The notes: generated by a model from the letters alone, not told the origin. Positions 50,839 through 60,020 are shown, counted from the first letter of the stretch. The stretch is DNA of 64,000 nt from Blastopirellula marina (GCF_002967765.1 NZ_PUHY01000010.1:1178001-1242000); one strand, 5' to 3'. Made by a program: numbers and translations.

Positions 50839-51339
50839 TTATCCACCTGTTTCGCGAATCAAGTGTGGAAGGTCCGTGGCCGGTTGAAGCATGCGCCAGA
50901 ACTCGAACCCCGGCGAATCATATGAAACGTTTGGGAATGCATCAAACGTGTAGCCATCGGTAAGTTGAATCGACAGACCGCCGGTATCATCAGACGAGAT
51001 GGAAGTTACCGACAATGGCTGCAGGTCGAGTTCGGCATTGAAAAGATCGGCAAACAGATGAAAGCGAGACGCGCCGCCACGATCAAAATCAAATGGCTCC
51101 CCGTCCTCGTAAAAATATATGTCGCGATTACCAATTATGATTTTTGAATTCTTACAGAATCGCCAGGGGACATTCACATGCAGTGCAACGTCGCCAATCA
51201 TCCTTCTGACGTTGCGTAGGCTCGTGTCTTCACGCAAAGGCCCAAACTGCATCCAAAGGAGATCGCCCGCGCAACCAATGCTGGACAGTGGTAGTGCGAT
51301 CAGCTGATCAAGTCTCAATTGGGAATTCGATGGTGCCAT
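50839..51339 (-). CDS. Hypothetical protein, possibly immunity-type
   Basis: 166 residues from the ATG at 51339. It starts MAPSNSQLRLDQLIALPLSSIGCAGDLLWMQFG, continues with LHVNVPWRFCKNSKIIIGNRDIYFYEDGEP, and ends with LSIQLTDGYTFDAFPNVSYDSPGFEFWRMLQP. The pattern LWMQFG...HVNVPWR...IIGNRDIY...L-DGY-F-AFP occurs in a family of small unannotated bacterial proteins, some beside toxins; I make no functional call. Soluble, no signal peptide. Confidence 0.55.
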   Translation of the reverse strand: MAPSNSQLRLDQLIALPLSSIGCAGDLLWMQFGPLREDTSLRNVRRMIGDVALHVNVPWRFCKNSKIIIGNRDIYFYEDGEPFDFDRGGASRFHLFADLFNAELDLQPLSVTSISSDDTGGLSIQLTDGYTFDAFPNVSYDSPGFEFWRMLQPATDLPHLIRETGG

Positions 51340-51544
51340 AGCAAAGCTCGAATAGCCTAAATGATCAATTGGGTGCCAGGAACGACCCACCAGTCTTTTT
51401 GTCTCAACTCAGCGACTCACGTGGAGCAAACTGTTCGCCCCTCATTCGGGGTCGACATCGATTGTCTCGTTCGTCCATGAGAGTTGACGCACGGGATCAG
51501 ATAACGTCCAGCTTGAAAACACGCACCCATACGAGTTCGCTACA

Positions 51545-51859
51545 TCACACATGAACCCAATCCACCCACCGTTCCGCGTTTATGCCGTCGATCCCATCCG
51601 GACGTGTGATTCCAACGGCGTCCCAATATGCGGTATCTGTCCTTCGACCGACCGTCATCGCGTAGTTTTCCGAAAGCTGCTTGGCGAGACGACGCACGTC
51701 CGCTTCAACATTGCCGAAGTGCATGAAATCAAGCGCAAGTATGGTGTCATCTGTGACCCCGTTAGCGTTCATCTGAGAATGTAAGATTTGGGCCTCTGCG
51801 ATACCTCGTCGTAGTCGAGCGTAATAGTCCGTCCAAATCTGTTGCGGGTCGTCGGTCAT
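51545..51859 (-). CDS. Small hypothetical protein (104 aa)
   Basis: 104 residues from the ATG at 51859. It has helical and strand parts: IWTDYYARLRRGIAEAQILHSQMNANGVTDDTILALDFMHFG, VEADVRRLAKQLSENYAMTVGRR and WDAVGITRPDGIDGINAERWVDWVHV. No family is recognised. Its position beside the 166-aa protein on the same strand (spacing about 205 bp) suggests a loose functional neighbourhood. Confidence 0.5.
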   Translation of the reverse strand: MTDDPQQIWTDYYARLRRGIAEAQILHSQMNANGVTDDTILALDFMHFGNVEADVRRLAKQLSENYAMTVGRRTDTAYWDAVGITRPDGIDGINAERWVDWVHV

Positions 51860-52578
51860 GAATCTCGTTCGGCAAACTAATTGTTAGGCACAGCTTCTCT
51901 GTTCAAGCCGAGCTAAAAAAGAGACATTTCGTGTAACTCATTTGATAGCACATACCTATCCACTGGTCCAAGATTCCTGGCCCAATGGGCCTCTCGTCTG
52001 GCGTACGGGTGTGGGGCTTTCCCCATATAGCAATGGTAAAGATTTCCAAGATAGGCCGGAGCGGCCGCAGGCGGTGAGGTTTGCAAAGTTGACCTGGGTT
52101 GTTCATAAGCGGCCTGTCCAAACGGTATTTAGCCGGCGCTGTGTGATAGGGTGATCTCGAACTGTGATTGCTTGAAGGATTGGCGCCTCGGCACGAGGCC
52201 TCGTCGAGGTAATCTGGATCGGCTTACACGGTACCAGGTGGTGGTCAATACCGATGCAAGGTGCGGATTGCGATTGCAGTTGGCGTTCGATAAGCTGATA
52301 GCATTAAAGGAGTTCCGTTGTTTGCCTAAGGCTGGCGTATCGTAATCCAGCCCAGGCCCGGTGGCGTTGAAGTCTGGAGAATTAGCTGCCAATGCGATTC
52401 TTGAACGCCTGCGCATTGGCGACACCTTTCAACGCAGTGGACTCTCCGGTCCCATCAACCGTAGCCATCCTGCTTTGCATCGAAAATCGTGAATGTGCCC
52501 CAAAAAGCCACCGACCTGTTCGTGGTAAAGTTCCTAGATCAACTTTGCAATTTCAGTTACTAGAAGGATCGATGGACC
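51860..52578. other. Gene-poor region with tandem palindromes
   Basis: 719 bp without a confident gene. A cluster of short perfect palindromes is at 52185-52209 (see separate entry). Several short open frames on both strands are unconvincing. This could be a repeat or old mobile-element remnant upstream of the amidohydrolase gene. Confidence 0.35.
52185..52209. repeat. Two adjoining small palindromic hairpins
   Basis: GCCTCG-GCA-CGAGGC at 52185-52199 is a perfect hairpin with a 3-nt loop, directly followed by CCTCG-T-CGAGG (sharing its last C), a second small palindrome. Such tandem hairpins occur in REP/IS200-type elements. I see no transposase nearby. Confidence 0.45.
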
Positions 52579-54351
52579 ATGGAGTCCCATTCATTGCAAG
52601 TGCCCCGCCCAATGCGGTCCAATAGTCATCCCCTGTCGTCGATGCTGGGCTGGGTTGCATTCGGTCTGTTGCTCCTAAAATTCACGTGCTATGGCTACGC
52701 GCAGTCATCGGCCGATTTAGTTGTTCTTAATGCTAATGTCGTGACCTGCGACGATCAGCTTCGAAGGGTCGAGGCTGTGGCGATTCGAAATGGCCACTTC
52801 GTAGCCGTGGGCAGTAATGCCGATGTGCGTCGAAGGATGGGGACGAAGACTACCGTCGTCGATGCCGCTGGCCAAACGATTACGCCGGGACTGATCGATA
52901 GCCATCTGCATTTTGTGGGCTTAGGCGAGTCGCTGCAAATGCTGAATCTCAGTCAAGCCCGTTCTTGGGAGGCGATCGTGCGGCAGGTCGAGTCGGCAGC
53001 CAAACAAACACCCGCCGGTGATTGGATCGAAGGGCGAGGCTGGCACCAGAGCAAATGGTCGGTTGAGCCAACCGAGAATGTCGATGGATATCCCATGCAC
53101 ACGTCGATGAGCAGAGTCACGGAGACGCACCCAGTCATTCTTACCCACGCGAGTGGCCATGCTTGCTTCGCAAACGCTGCCGCGATGAAATTGGCGGGCA
53201 TTGATCGCGATACTCCCGATCCGCCGGGGGGACAAATTGTGCGTGACGCCGAAGGAGACGCCATTGGGATCTTCCTTGAAAATGCCCAATCGCACATTTA
53301 CCGAGCAAAGGCCAAGGCGGACAGGCAAGTGCCGAATGCCGATCGCCAAGCTCGTTTGTCCGAGCAGATTCGTCTGGCGGGTGAAGCCTGCTTGAGACAC
53401 GGAATCACATCTGTCCATGACGCTGGCTGCAGCTTTGAGCTCGCGGAAAAGCTGCGACAGTTTGCCGACGCCGGTCAATTGCAGGTGCGCATGCTGGTGA
53501 TGATCCGTGCCAGTAGTCGGGAATTGGAAGGCCGTTTAGCCGCTGCGCGTATCGAGCAGGCGGGAAATGGCTTCCTGACAGTGAGGAGCGTGAAAGTTTC
53601 CATTGATGGAGCATTAGGAGCGCATGGTGCCTGGTTGCTACAGCCTTACGACGATCTGCCGGGCAGCGTCGGCTTCAACACCGTTGCGAGCGATGAACTG
53701 GAACGCATCGCAGAAATGTGCAAAGCCAACCACTGGCAATTGTGCGTGCATGCCATTGGAGATCAGGCCAACCGCGAAGTCCTGGACATTTACGAGCGGG
53801 TGTTAGGCGCCGAAGCCGGCGAGGATCATCGTTGGCGAGTTGAGCATGCACAGCACTTAGCAGTCGAGGATATTCCCCGCTTTGGAAAGTTGGGAGTCAT
53901 CCCTGCAATGCAAGCCAATCATTGCACAAGTGACGCTCCTTTCGTCCTGCAGCGATTGGGTGAACGCCGCAGTTCCGAAGGTGCCTACGTCTGGCGTTCG
54001 CTCATCGACAGTGGTGCGATCGTTGCTAACGGGACCGACGCTCCGGTGGAATCGATCGATCCGCGCGTCAGCCTGTATGCATCGGTCACCCGGCAACTTT
54101 CAGATGGCAGCCAGTTTTTTCCGGAACAGTGCATGACGCGGCAGGAGGCGTTGCTGAGCTACACTCGCTGGGCCGCGCGAGCTGGCTTTCAAGACCAATA
54201 CATCGGCTCTATCGAAATTGGAAAACGGGCGGACTTTGTACTCTGGGATACCGATCTTCTGAATTGCCCTGCGGAAGAGTTGTTGACCGCCAAAACGCTG
54301 CGTGTCTGGCTGGACGGTAAAGAGCGAACGGTCACTCCGCTCGCCAAATAA
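52579..54351 (+). CDS. Amidohydrolase_3 (YtcJ-like) family protein, exported
   Basis: 590 residues; a hydrophobic stretch at about 17-40 (LSSMLGWVAFGLLLLKFTCYGYA) is a signal peptide or anchor. The amidohydrolase pattern is complete: VLNANVVTCDD at the N-terminus, TPGLIDSHLHFVGLG with HLH, a lysine segment VRSVKVSIDGALGAHG, HAIGDQANREVLDIY with a metal-binding His, and NGTDAPVESIDP with the catalytic Asp, ending in GSIEIGKRADFVLWD. These YtcJ-type enzymes have broad, mostly unknown substrates. AAGGA precedes the start. Confidence 0.9.
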   Translation: MESHSLQVPRPMRSNSHPLSSMLGWVAFGLLLLKFTCYGYAQSSADLVVLNANVVTCDDQLRRVEAVAIRNGHFVAVGSNADVRRRMGTKTTVVDAAGQTITPGLIDSHLHFVGLGESLQMLNLSQARSWEAIVRQVESAAKQTPAGDWIEGRGWHQSKWSVEPTENVDGYPMHTSMSRVTETHPVILTHASGHACFANAAAMKLAGIDRDTPDPPGGQIVRDAEGDAIGIFLENAQSHIYRAKAKADRQVPNADRQARLSEQIRLAGEACLRHGITSVHDAGCSFELAEKLRQFADAGQLQVRMLVMIRASSRELEGRLAAARIEQAGNGFLTVRSVKVSIDGALGAHGAWLLQPYDDLPGSVGFNTVASDELERIAEMCKANHWQLCVHAIGDQANREVLDIYERVLGAEAGEDHRWRVEHAQHLAVEDIPRFGKLGVIPAMQANHCTSDAPFVLQRLGERRSSEGAYVWRSLIDSGAIVANGTDAPVESIDPRVSLYASVTRQLSDGSQFFPEQCMTRQEALLSYTRWAARAGFQDQYIGSIEIGKRADFVLWDTDLLNCPAEELLTAKTLRVWLDGKERTVTPLAK

Positions 54352-54627
54352 CGCGGCATGTTTCCCCAAGGCGGCCCACTTGATTCGCACATATCAGCTG
54401 TTTTGCAAATCAGTGCTTGCCTGATCTACATCGCAGCAGCCGCGACCTCACCGAAAACCGCAACTGAATGCCACGGGGCCATGCGAAGTTCCACGTCGGG
54501 CTGACGCTCTTGATGAACACCAGCAGGCACTCTTGTGAACCAGAGAATCGGTTGCCCCCGCTTCTAGTGCGCCAGACGAACCTCAAGGGCAGCAACAGTT
54601 TGAACTCCCGTTGCCACTGAACGAAAA

Positions 54628-54662
54628 CGGGACAGTTCGAACAGAAGGTTCAAACTGTCCCG
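54628..54662 (-). terminator. Terminator-like hairpin after tRNA-Pro
   Basis: CGGGACAGTT at 54628-54637 pairs with AACTGTCCCG at 54653-54662, extended by GAAC/GTTC after one mismatch. In the minus direction it starts a few bases after the tRNA-Pro 3' end (54669) and is followed by TTTTCGTT, so it is a good terminator for that gene. Confidence 0.7.
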
Positions 54663-54668
54663 TAATAG

Positions 54669-54743
54669 TCGGGGTAACAGGATTCGAACCTGCGACCTTT
54701 TGACCCCCAGTCAAACGCGCTAACCAGGCTGCGCTATACCCCG
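54669..54743 (-). tRNA. tRNA-Pro (anticodon GGG)
   Basis: Minus-strand cloverleaf: acceptor CGGGGTA/TACCCCG, D-arm with AGCGCAGCCTGGTTAGCGCG, anticodon stem TTTGA/TCAAA with loop CTGGGGG (anticodon GGG) and T-arm GCAGG-TTCGAAT-CCTGT. The 75 nt include the discriminator A; the CCA end is not encoded. GGG reads CCC and CCU proline codons. All stems are well paired. Confidence 0.95.
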
Positions 54744-54957
54744 ATGGTTTTCCCTTAGGTGGCGAGGCCGGGTGGTGGCTGGTCGCCGCTGGGTATCTTG
54801 GCAGACACCTTTGCCGGGCGGTGGTTCGCTTGGTGGCGACCGATGCCCTGAGGGAAGGTACCAATATGCCAACTCTCTTGCGGCCCAACAAGGCCTGATA
54901 GCGAATCCGAAGGCAAGTTGAAGGCCATTTTGCCGGGTTAGGGGGCGAAAATATCCG

Positions 54958-55713
54958 CTACCGGCCCATGTTCCGGGAATCTCGGATCTCCCAGGTCTTG
55001 GGATCCAAGCGGGGAACGACACTAAACTTGTCGAGTGTGGCCGCAATATCGATGTCGGCCTCCAGCCCGATTCGCAGGACGTTTCGACCGCCGCGGCTGA
55101 CCTTCAAACGCTGGGCGAGCGAAGTCGCAGTGAGCCCTGTTTTCGCTTCTTGCCAGGCGTCGGTGGCGATCTGAGCTTGATCGTTGCACTCAATCGACTT
55201 GGCTCCGTCGATCAAGTGATCGACGATCGCCCCGGCTAAGAGGACATCTTCTCGAGTGATTTCTCCCTCGGTCCCGGCACAGACAATTTGAATGGTTTCG
55301 TGCTCGGCCAGTTCATTGCATAGCGCGGTCAGATTGACGAAGGAAGCGATATAGATCGTCTCGGCCGCACGACAGGCCTGCATCGCTTTGGTACCGTTGG
55401 TGGTGGTGAAGAGGATCTGCTTGCCGGAAACGACCTCGCGACTGTACTCGGTAGGCGAATTCCCAAGATCGAAACCTTCGATCCGCTTCCCTCCCCTTTC
55501 ACCTCCCAGAAGCGCCGTAGGCTTGCTGGCATGCTGCGACTTGGCGTCTTCAATTGTCAGTTGCGGGAAGATACTGTCGGCTCCATTGGCGACTGCGTGG
55601 GTGATGGTAGTGGTGGCTCGCAAGACATCGATTACCACAGCGACGGTCCCGGAGAGGTCGGCCTGCCCCATAAGTGCTGGCAGTAAATAGACATCGATTC
55701 GTTTGGTCTTCAA
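54958..55713 (-). CDS. comB: 2-phosphosulfolactate phosphatase (ComB family)
   Basis: 251 residues starting at TTG (55713) with GAGGGGAATTCT just upstream. Family marks: VVIDVLRATTTITHAVANGADSIFP at the N-terminus, ALLGGERGGKRIEGFDLGNSPTEYS, ILFTTTNGTKAMQACRAA and IVCAGTEGEITREDVLLAGAIVDHL. ComB removes phosphate from 2-phosphosulfolactate in coenzyme M biosynthesis in archaea; in bacteria it occurs for sulfolactate-type compounds or of unknown role. No other coenzyme M genes are nearby. Confidence 0.92.
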   Translation of the reverse strand: MKTKRIDVYLLPALMGQADLSGTVAVVIDVLRATTTITHAVANGADSIFPQLTIEDAKSQHASKPTALLGGERGGKRIEGFDLGNSPTEYSREVVSGKQILFTTTNGTKAMQACRAAETIYIASFVNLTALCNELAEHETIQIVCAGTEGEITREDVLLAGAIVDHLIDGAKSIECNDQAQIATDAWQEAKTGLTATSLAQRLKVSRGGRNVLRIGLEADIDIAATLDKFSVVPRLDPKTWEIRDSRNMGR

Positions 55714-55817
55714 AGAATTCCCCTCGGAAGTCGCAATTTCCTGCCCTTGCCTACGAATCTACTATTAGAGTTACCGTAGCACTCTGCAAATTATGGTCTG
55801 AAAGGGTTTCTGACGGA

Positions 55818-56222
55818 ATGACTGGCAACAACACCCACTCAATCGTCTTTGGTTATATCGCTTGGGCGTTCGGCGTCTTTGGAGCGCATCGCTTTTATTA
55901 CGGCAAAACACTCACCGGCGTGCTGTGGTTTTTCACGCTGGGCTTGCTCTTTGTCGGCTGGATTATCGACTTGTTCCTGATTCCTTCGATGGATGAAGAA
56001 TGCAATCAACGGTATCGTAGCGGACCGATCGATTACAACGTGGCTTGGATCTTGTGCTTTTTCCTGGGCGTGTTCGGCATCCATCGCTTTTACATGGGTA
56101 AATGGATTAGCGGCCTTATCTGGTTGGTAACTGGTGGACTGCTGGGAATCGGCTTCGTGTACGATGTGTTGACGCTGAACGATCAAGTCGATGAAATCAA
56201 TCGCGAGTTAGCCGTCGCTTAA
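55818..56222 (+). CDS. TM2-domain membrane protein
   Basis: 134 residues from the ATG at 55818. Two copies of a membrane module with the motif GVFGAHRFYYGK (first, residues about 17-28) and GVFGIHRFYMGK (second, about 84-95) each precede a hydrophobic helix (LTGVLWFFTLGLLFVGWIIDLF; ISGLIWLVTGGLLGIGFVYD). The TM2 domain is found in proteins of unknown function. A downstream terminator is shared with the convergent cupin-type gene. Confidence 0.85.
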   Translation: MTGNNTHSIVFGYIAWAFGVFGAHRFYYGKTLTGVLWFFTLGLLFVGWIIDLFLIPSMDEECNQRYRSGPIDYNVAWILCFFLGVFGIHRFYMGKWISGLIWLVTGGLLGIGFVYDVLTLNDQVDEINRELAVA

Positions 56223-56249
56223 CCTAGCTGTCGATGAGCGATTCGAAAC

Positions 56250-56287
56250 AAAAACGCCCGAGTGAATAAACTTCATCGGGCGTTTTT
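56250..56287. terminator. Bidirectional terminator between TM2 and JmjC-like genes
   Basis: AAAAACGCCCGA at 56250-56261 pairs with TCGGGCGTTTTT at 56276-56287 around a 14-nt loop. T-runs (or A-runs on the other strand) flank both sides, so it can stop both the plus-strand TM2 gene (end 56222) and the minus-strand gene ending at 56301. Confidence 0.8.
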
Positions 56288-56300
56288 CATGGTTCGTAAT

Positions 56301-57233
56301 TTATTTGGCCAAGTCTTGAATCTTGGCTGGGTTGCTGGGGTCGAGCTTGAAGGTAACGGGATAGTAGTATCCTTCCGACTTCTTCGGGAACAACTTCTGC
56401 CAGGCTCGCACAACAGAGTAGGCAAGCACCTTGGCGCCGTAGTCCAGGCCTTCGGTGTTCTGCGATAAGTTTTTATATCCGAGTGTGTGTCGCATGAAAC
56501 GATTCGCACGGAAAAGTTTGATGCGCCGGCGTGCCTTCGGTGTGAGATGCTCGGTGGTGAGCGACACATTCAAGCCTTCCACGTTGCTCACGCGATGTGG
56601 TGTGTTTTGCGGCCAGGTAACCATTTGCCCTGGCTGGAGATCAACGACCATGGCTTCTTGATCGAATTCTGGCTGATAGTCGAGTTCTTCGTTGCTTACC
56701 CCGCAGATCACATCTTCGACCTTTTGCTGGGTGACGTAACGCTCGTTGTAGGGAGGATAAGCCCACACGCGTTTGACGCCCCGCATATGCCACAGCATGT
56801 TGCAAGGGATATCAAGGTGATAGTAAACCAGCGCACGAGGCGAACTGATTAGCAGGTTAGCCGATCGCTCAAGCGCGTTGAAGCCAGGCGTCTTCGCTTG
56901 GATCTCGTCGTAGATGTCGTTGATCAGTTTGGTGAATTCAGCATGATGATCCGCCATGTTGCGGACGTTCAGCCACAATCGCCCCGCTTTCGTGGCGTTC
57001 AGTAACTGCTCGCCGGAGAGTGTTGATGCATCCCCTTCTCGCCACTGGTTCGAGGTTTCGTCGACGCCCATCGTATGGACGTTCAGGCAATCACGCGGAT
57101 GAGTGTCCAGAATGCGGATTAAATGTTCGTCGTCAAAGAGGCCTGTTTCTACCAGACGATGGTTTACCGTGAGCGGCTTTTTCTCTAGGTCGGTATTTGA
57201 AAACGTGCAATCGATCAGATTCGAGGCAGACAT
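56301..57233 (-). CDS. JmjC/cupin-like Fe(II)-dependent oxygenase family protein
   Basis: 310 residues from the ATG at 57233. The iron-binding pattern is H139-L-D141 (ALVYYHLDIPCNMLWHMRGVKRVWAYPP) and a later H213 (TPHRVSNVEG), as in JmjC-like hydroxylases of the cupin class. Other parts are FTKLINDIYDEIQAKTPGFNALERSANLLISSPR and LQPGQMVTWPQNTPHR. It may hydroxylate a protein or small molecule; a target is not evident. Stop is shared with the terminator at 56250-56287. Confidence 0.7.
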   Translation of the reverse strand: MSASNLIDCTFSNTDLEKKPLTVNHRLVETGLFDDEHLIRILDTHPRDCLNVHTMGVDETSNQWREGDASTLSGEQLLNATKAGRLWLNVRNMADHHAEFTKLINDIYDEIQAKTPGFNALERSANLLISSPRALVYYHLDIPCNMLWHMRGVKRVWAYPPYNERYVTQQKVEDVICGVSNEELDYQPEFDQEAMVVDLQPGQMVTWPQNTPHRVSNVEGLNVSLTTEHLTPKARRRIKLFRANRFMRHTLGYKNLSQNTEGLDYGAKVLAYSVVRAWQKLFPKKSEGYYYPVTFKLDPSNPAKIQDLAK

Positions 57234-57581
57234 GGGCACGGACTCTTCGAGGGAACATCAAGGAAATGGCATGTAAAGAAAGTCTAGGTGCCAGTCTGGC
57301 GGGAAGTTTCGTCGCCGATTCCCTTTCCCTAATCCACCCCCTGCGATCATTCCCCACATTGATTTATTCGCTTCAAGCGTTACCAATGGAGTAATCGCTC
57401 CGCGATGTGGATGATTGTCACCGCATTGGGGATGCGTTATTCTGTCGGCAAGTCGGATGGTTTCCCCGGCCTGTTCCATAGGGACAGCCGATTTCCCCGA
57501 TAGGCGCAGCCGATCGCTCGCCATCCGCCTTACAGCTGTTCGCCCGCAACGATACCACTTTAAGATAGATGAGGATCTGCC
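57234..57581. other. Divergent upstream region of sodA
   Basis: 348 bp between the JmjC-like gene and superoxide dismutase. It holds both promoters. I see no further gene; the sequence before 57582 has a GATGAGGATCTGCC leader with a weak Shine-Dalgarno. Confidence 0.4.
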
Positions 57582-58190
57582 ATGGCCTACGAACTTCCTG
57601 CATTACCGTACGCATACGACGCGCTCGAACCGCACATTGACGCCCGTACGATGGAAATCCATCACACTAAGCATCACCAGGCTTACATCACCAAGGTGAA
57701 TGCGGCGATCGAAGGAACCGACTTGGAAAGCAAGTCGATTGAAGAACTGGTTACCGGCATCAACTCGGTTCCAGAGAACATTCGCGGCGCCGTCCGTAAT
57801 AATGGTGGTGGTCACGCGAACCACTCGTTGTTCTGGACCATCATGAAGCCAGGCGGTGGCGGAACGCCAAGTGGTGACCTGGCTGCTGCCATCGACGCCG
57901 AACTGGGCGGCTTTGAAAAGTTCAAGGAAGACTTCAGCAACGCTGCCGCAACCCGCTTTGGTTCAGGCTGGGCTTGGCTGAGCGTCTCGGGTGGCAAATT
58001 GGAAGTCTCCAGCACGCCGAACCAAGACTCGCCACTGATGGAAGGTAAGACTCCAATCCTGGGTCTCGACGTCTGGGAACACGCTTACTACTTGAACTAT
58101 CAAAACAAGCGTCCTGACTACATCTCGGCGTTCTTCAACGTCATCAACTGGGACGAAGTTGCTTCTCGCTACGCAGCTGCCAAGGGTTAA
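57582..58190 (+). CDS. sodA: Superoxide dismutase, Mn/Fe type
   Basis: 202 residues. Four metal ligands can be seen: H27 ([13 protein letters not shown]), H81 ([11 protein letters not shown]), D163 and H167 ([13 protein letters not shown]). Further conserved parts are [14 protein letters not shown] and [17 protein letters not shown]. The Gly-rich NNGGGHANH and Gln-147 favour the manganese type over iron, but metal use cannot be settled from the sequence. It converts superoxide to hydrogen peroxide and oxygen in the cytoplasm. A strong terminator follows. Confidence 0.96.
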   Translation: MAYELPALPYAYDALEPHIDARTMEIHHTKHHQAYITKVNAAIEGTDLESKSIEELVTGINSVPENIRGAVRNNGGGHANHSLFWTIMKPGGGGTPSGDLAAAIDAELGGFEKFKEDFSNAAATRFGSGWAWLSVSGGKLEVSSTPNQDSPLMEGKTPILGLDVWEHAYYLNYQNKRPDYISAFFNVINWDEVASRYAAAKG

Positions 58191-58245
58191 TTCCCGCAGT
58201 GTACGATGCCGTCACGAGGTTGATGGCATGATAGCAAAGCCAACA

Positions 58246-58282
58246 AGGGCCTGATCTTGAAAAGGATCAGGCCCTTTTTTTG
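58246..58282 (+). terminator. Strong intrinsic terminator of sodA
   Basis: AAGGGCCTGATC at 58246-58257 pairs perfectly with GATCAGGCCCTT at 58266-58277 (12 bp, 8-nt loop) and is followed by TTTTT. It lies 55 bp after the sodA stop. Confidence 0.9.
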
Positions 58283-58591
58283 GTAGAAGGGTCAATCTTG
58301 TGGGAATGGCATTGACCCGGTCGGAAGCGAAAACTACGATCCCCCCGCTTTCCCGAATCGCGTGTCAAACTAGGCGAAGTATTCTGGGAATTCGAATCAG
58401 AATGGCTGAAGGACTTTTCCGAAAGTTCCGATTTGAAGAAGTGTAGGGACATCCACATACTCAAAATGAGTGGCTTGAGAGAGGACTCTCAGGGCATGTC
58501 TCCGTCGAATTGAACCACACACGAATGAGTTGGTAAGTCAGAGAACGATTCTCTCGCATCCATCTCGTGCACATCCGAAGGCAGGGACGCC
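58283..58591. other. Intergenic region with an 8-bp inverted repeat
   Basis: 309 bp upstream of the serine-rich lipoprotein gene. GGGTCAAT at 58290-58297 and ATTGACCC at 58312-58319 form an inverted repeat with a 14-nt spacer, possibly a protein-binding site or a hairpin at the end of the sodA transcript. No gene recognised. Confidence 0.35.
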
Positions 58592-59635
58592 ATGCGAATG
58601 CACACCAAACATTGGTCGCTACTGTTTACCGTAGCCGTTTCCATTACCTCCGTTGCCGCGACGGGGTGCAAGTCGATGCCTGGCTGGAATTACATGGCCC
58701 GCATGGGAGCACCTGCTTCGTCCGAAGCTTCAGGCTCGGAAGCTCCTCGCTATGCAGCGACGCCATCGTCGACTTCGACGCCGACTCCATCTTCGGCTCA
58801 GTTGGCTGGTCGCTCGCAAGTGATGCCAAACTACTTGGCCGGATCGACCCCAGCTTCCGCACAACAAGCTTCGGCAACCAGCCCTGCTGGCGCTTCGGCT
58901 CAACGCGGCTACTACTCGTCCACACCAAGTGGCTCGACCGCAATGGCGGGTTCGGCTTCGCCAGCTGGTTACGGTGCTTACCCAACCCAGGGTTCGCCCA
59001 GCAGCTACGGCGCATCGGCGGCCGCCTACACCGCCAACGCCAACACCTCGTCGACATACGGTTCGACTGGTGCAGCACCAGTAGGTTACTCGGCAGTTCC
59101 TCCTTCCTATACGCAACAAGCAAGCGGCTCGAGCTATGGTGCTTCGGCACCTAGTGGATCGACTTCGGCTTACAGCGGTTCGGCCTACTCGAGCCCACAA
59201 GCTCCAAGCCCGTCGTCTTACAACAGCGGTACTTCGCAGTACCCAAGCACAAGCAGCTATCCGTCGACTTCGACCTCGCCGCAGTATCCTACTACTAACT
59301 CGAGCTCGAACGGCTTCAGCTACCCACCATCGACGATGCCACAATCGACGACCCCACAGTCGTCGACGTATCCTTCGACCAATTCGGGAGCTTCAAGCCA
59401 GTACCCATCGACGAGCAGCTACTCGAGCACTGCTGCTCCCAACCCAAGCAGCTACCAACCGATGACCAGCCCGAGCTACCAAACGGCTTCGGCAAGTTCG
59501 GCTGCCGGTAGCGGCTCGACCTACCGTCCGGGTGGCACCGCCGACTACAGCGGTTCGTCTACTTCAGGTACTTCGGGCACGACCTCGCGATACGGTAACA
59601 CTTCCGAATACCCAACTTCCAGCTTCACGCGATAG
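58592..59635 (+). CDS. Serine/tyrosine/proline-rich low-complexity lipoprotein
   Basis: 347 residues. A signal sequence (LLFTVAVSITSVAATG) ends in a lipobox (VAATGC, Cys26), followed by KSMPGWNYM, so the protein is probably lipid-anchored. Almost all the rest is Ser, Thr, Tyr, Pro, Ala and Gln in short irregular repeats (SSYPSTSTSPQYPTTNSSS, SYGASAPSG). Such sequences form disordered, often O-glycosylated or sticky surface regions in planctomycetes. There is no recognisable fold. It is followed by a strong terminator at 59663. Confidence 0.8.
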   Translation: MRMHTKHWSLLFTVAVSITSVAATGCKSMPGWNYMARMGAPASSEASGSEAPRYAATPSSTSTPTPSSAQLAGRSQVMPNYLAGSTPASAQQASATSPAGASAQRGYYSSTPSGSTAMAGSASPAGYGAYPTQGSPSSYGASAAAYTANANTSSTYGSTGAAPVGYSAVPPSYTQQASGSSYGASAPSGSTSAYSGSAYSSPQAPSPSSYNSGTSQYPSTSSYPSTSTSPQYPTTNSSSNGFSYPPSTMPQSTTPQSSTYPSTNSGASSQYPSTSSYSSTAAPNPSSYQPMTSPSYQTASASSAAGSGSTYRPGGTADYSGSSTSGTSGTTSRYGNTSEYPTSSFTR

Positions 59636-59662
59636 TTGGTCGAGGTTCAATCGAAATCAAAG

Positions 59663-59695
59663 AAAAGGGAGCGACATTTTGTCGTTCCCTTTTTT
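59663..59695 (+). terminator. Intrinsic terminator after the serine-rich lipoprotein
   Basis: AAAAGGGAGCGAC at 59663-59675 pairs with GTCGTTCCCTTTT at 59681-59693 (one G-T pair, 5-nt loop), followed by TT, 28 bp after the lipoprotein stop. Confidence 0.85.
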
Positions 59696-59792
59696 CATGC
59701 GCCGCGAAAAAGTTGCTATGATCCCAACAAAAATGCCCACGTCAAAAACGTGGGCAGATGGCCGTTTTGGAATTGGCCTCATCCGGTAAGTG

Positions 59793-60020
59793 TTACAGGC
59801 CGGTCGGACAAAAGGATTGGCTAATCACACGCGATGCAACACCTTTCATCTTCAAGCGACTTAGTTGCTTTTCGACGGAGGTATCGTCGGCGAAGGTGCC
59901 AACTCGTTTCCAGGCATGTTCCGCCGAGTCAAATTCGTCGACGATAATCTGCCTTGCCATTCCACCCGGAGCACTGACGGAAATCCACTTTCCCGCCGCG
60001 TCGTGCGAACATTCACACAT
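59793..60020 (-). CDS. Small hypothetical protein (75 aa)
   Basis: 75 residues from the ATG at 60020; GGGAG lies about 10 nt upstream. Starts MCECSHDAAGKWISVSAPGGMARQ and ends QSFCPTGL, with cysteines at 2, 4 and 71. The middle (FDSAEHAWKRVGTFADDTSVEKQLSRLKMKGVA) is amphipathic. Not recognised; probably a small cytoplasmic protein, with cysteines that might bind metal. Confidence 0.6.
   Translation of the reverse strand: MCECSHDAAGKWISVSAPGGMARQIIVDEFDSAEHAWKRVGTFADDTSVEKQLSRLKMKGVASRVISQSFCPTGL

Noticed and set aside
58592-59635. CRISPR-like or tandem repeat DNA
   Set aside because: The repetition is at codon level in a Ser/Tyr/Pro-rich protein with a lipobox; there are no constant repeats and spacers.
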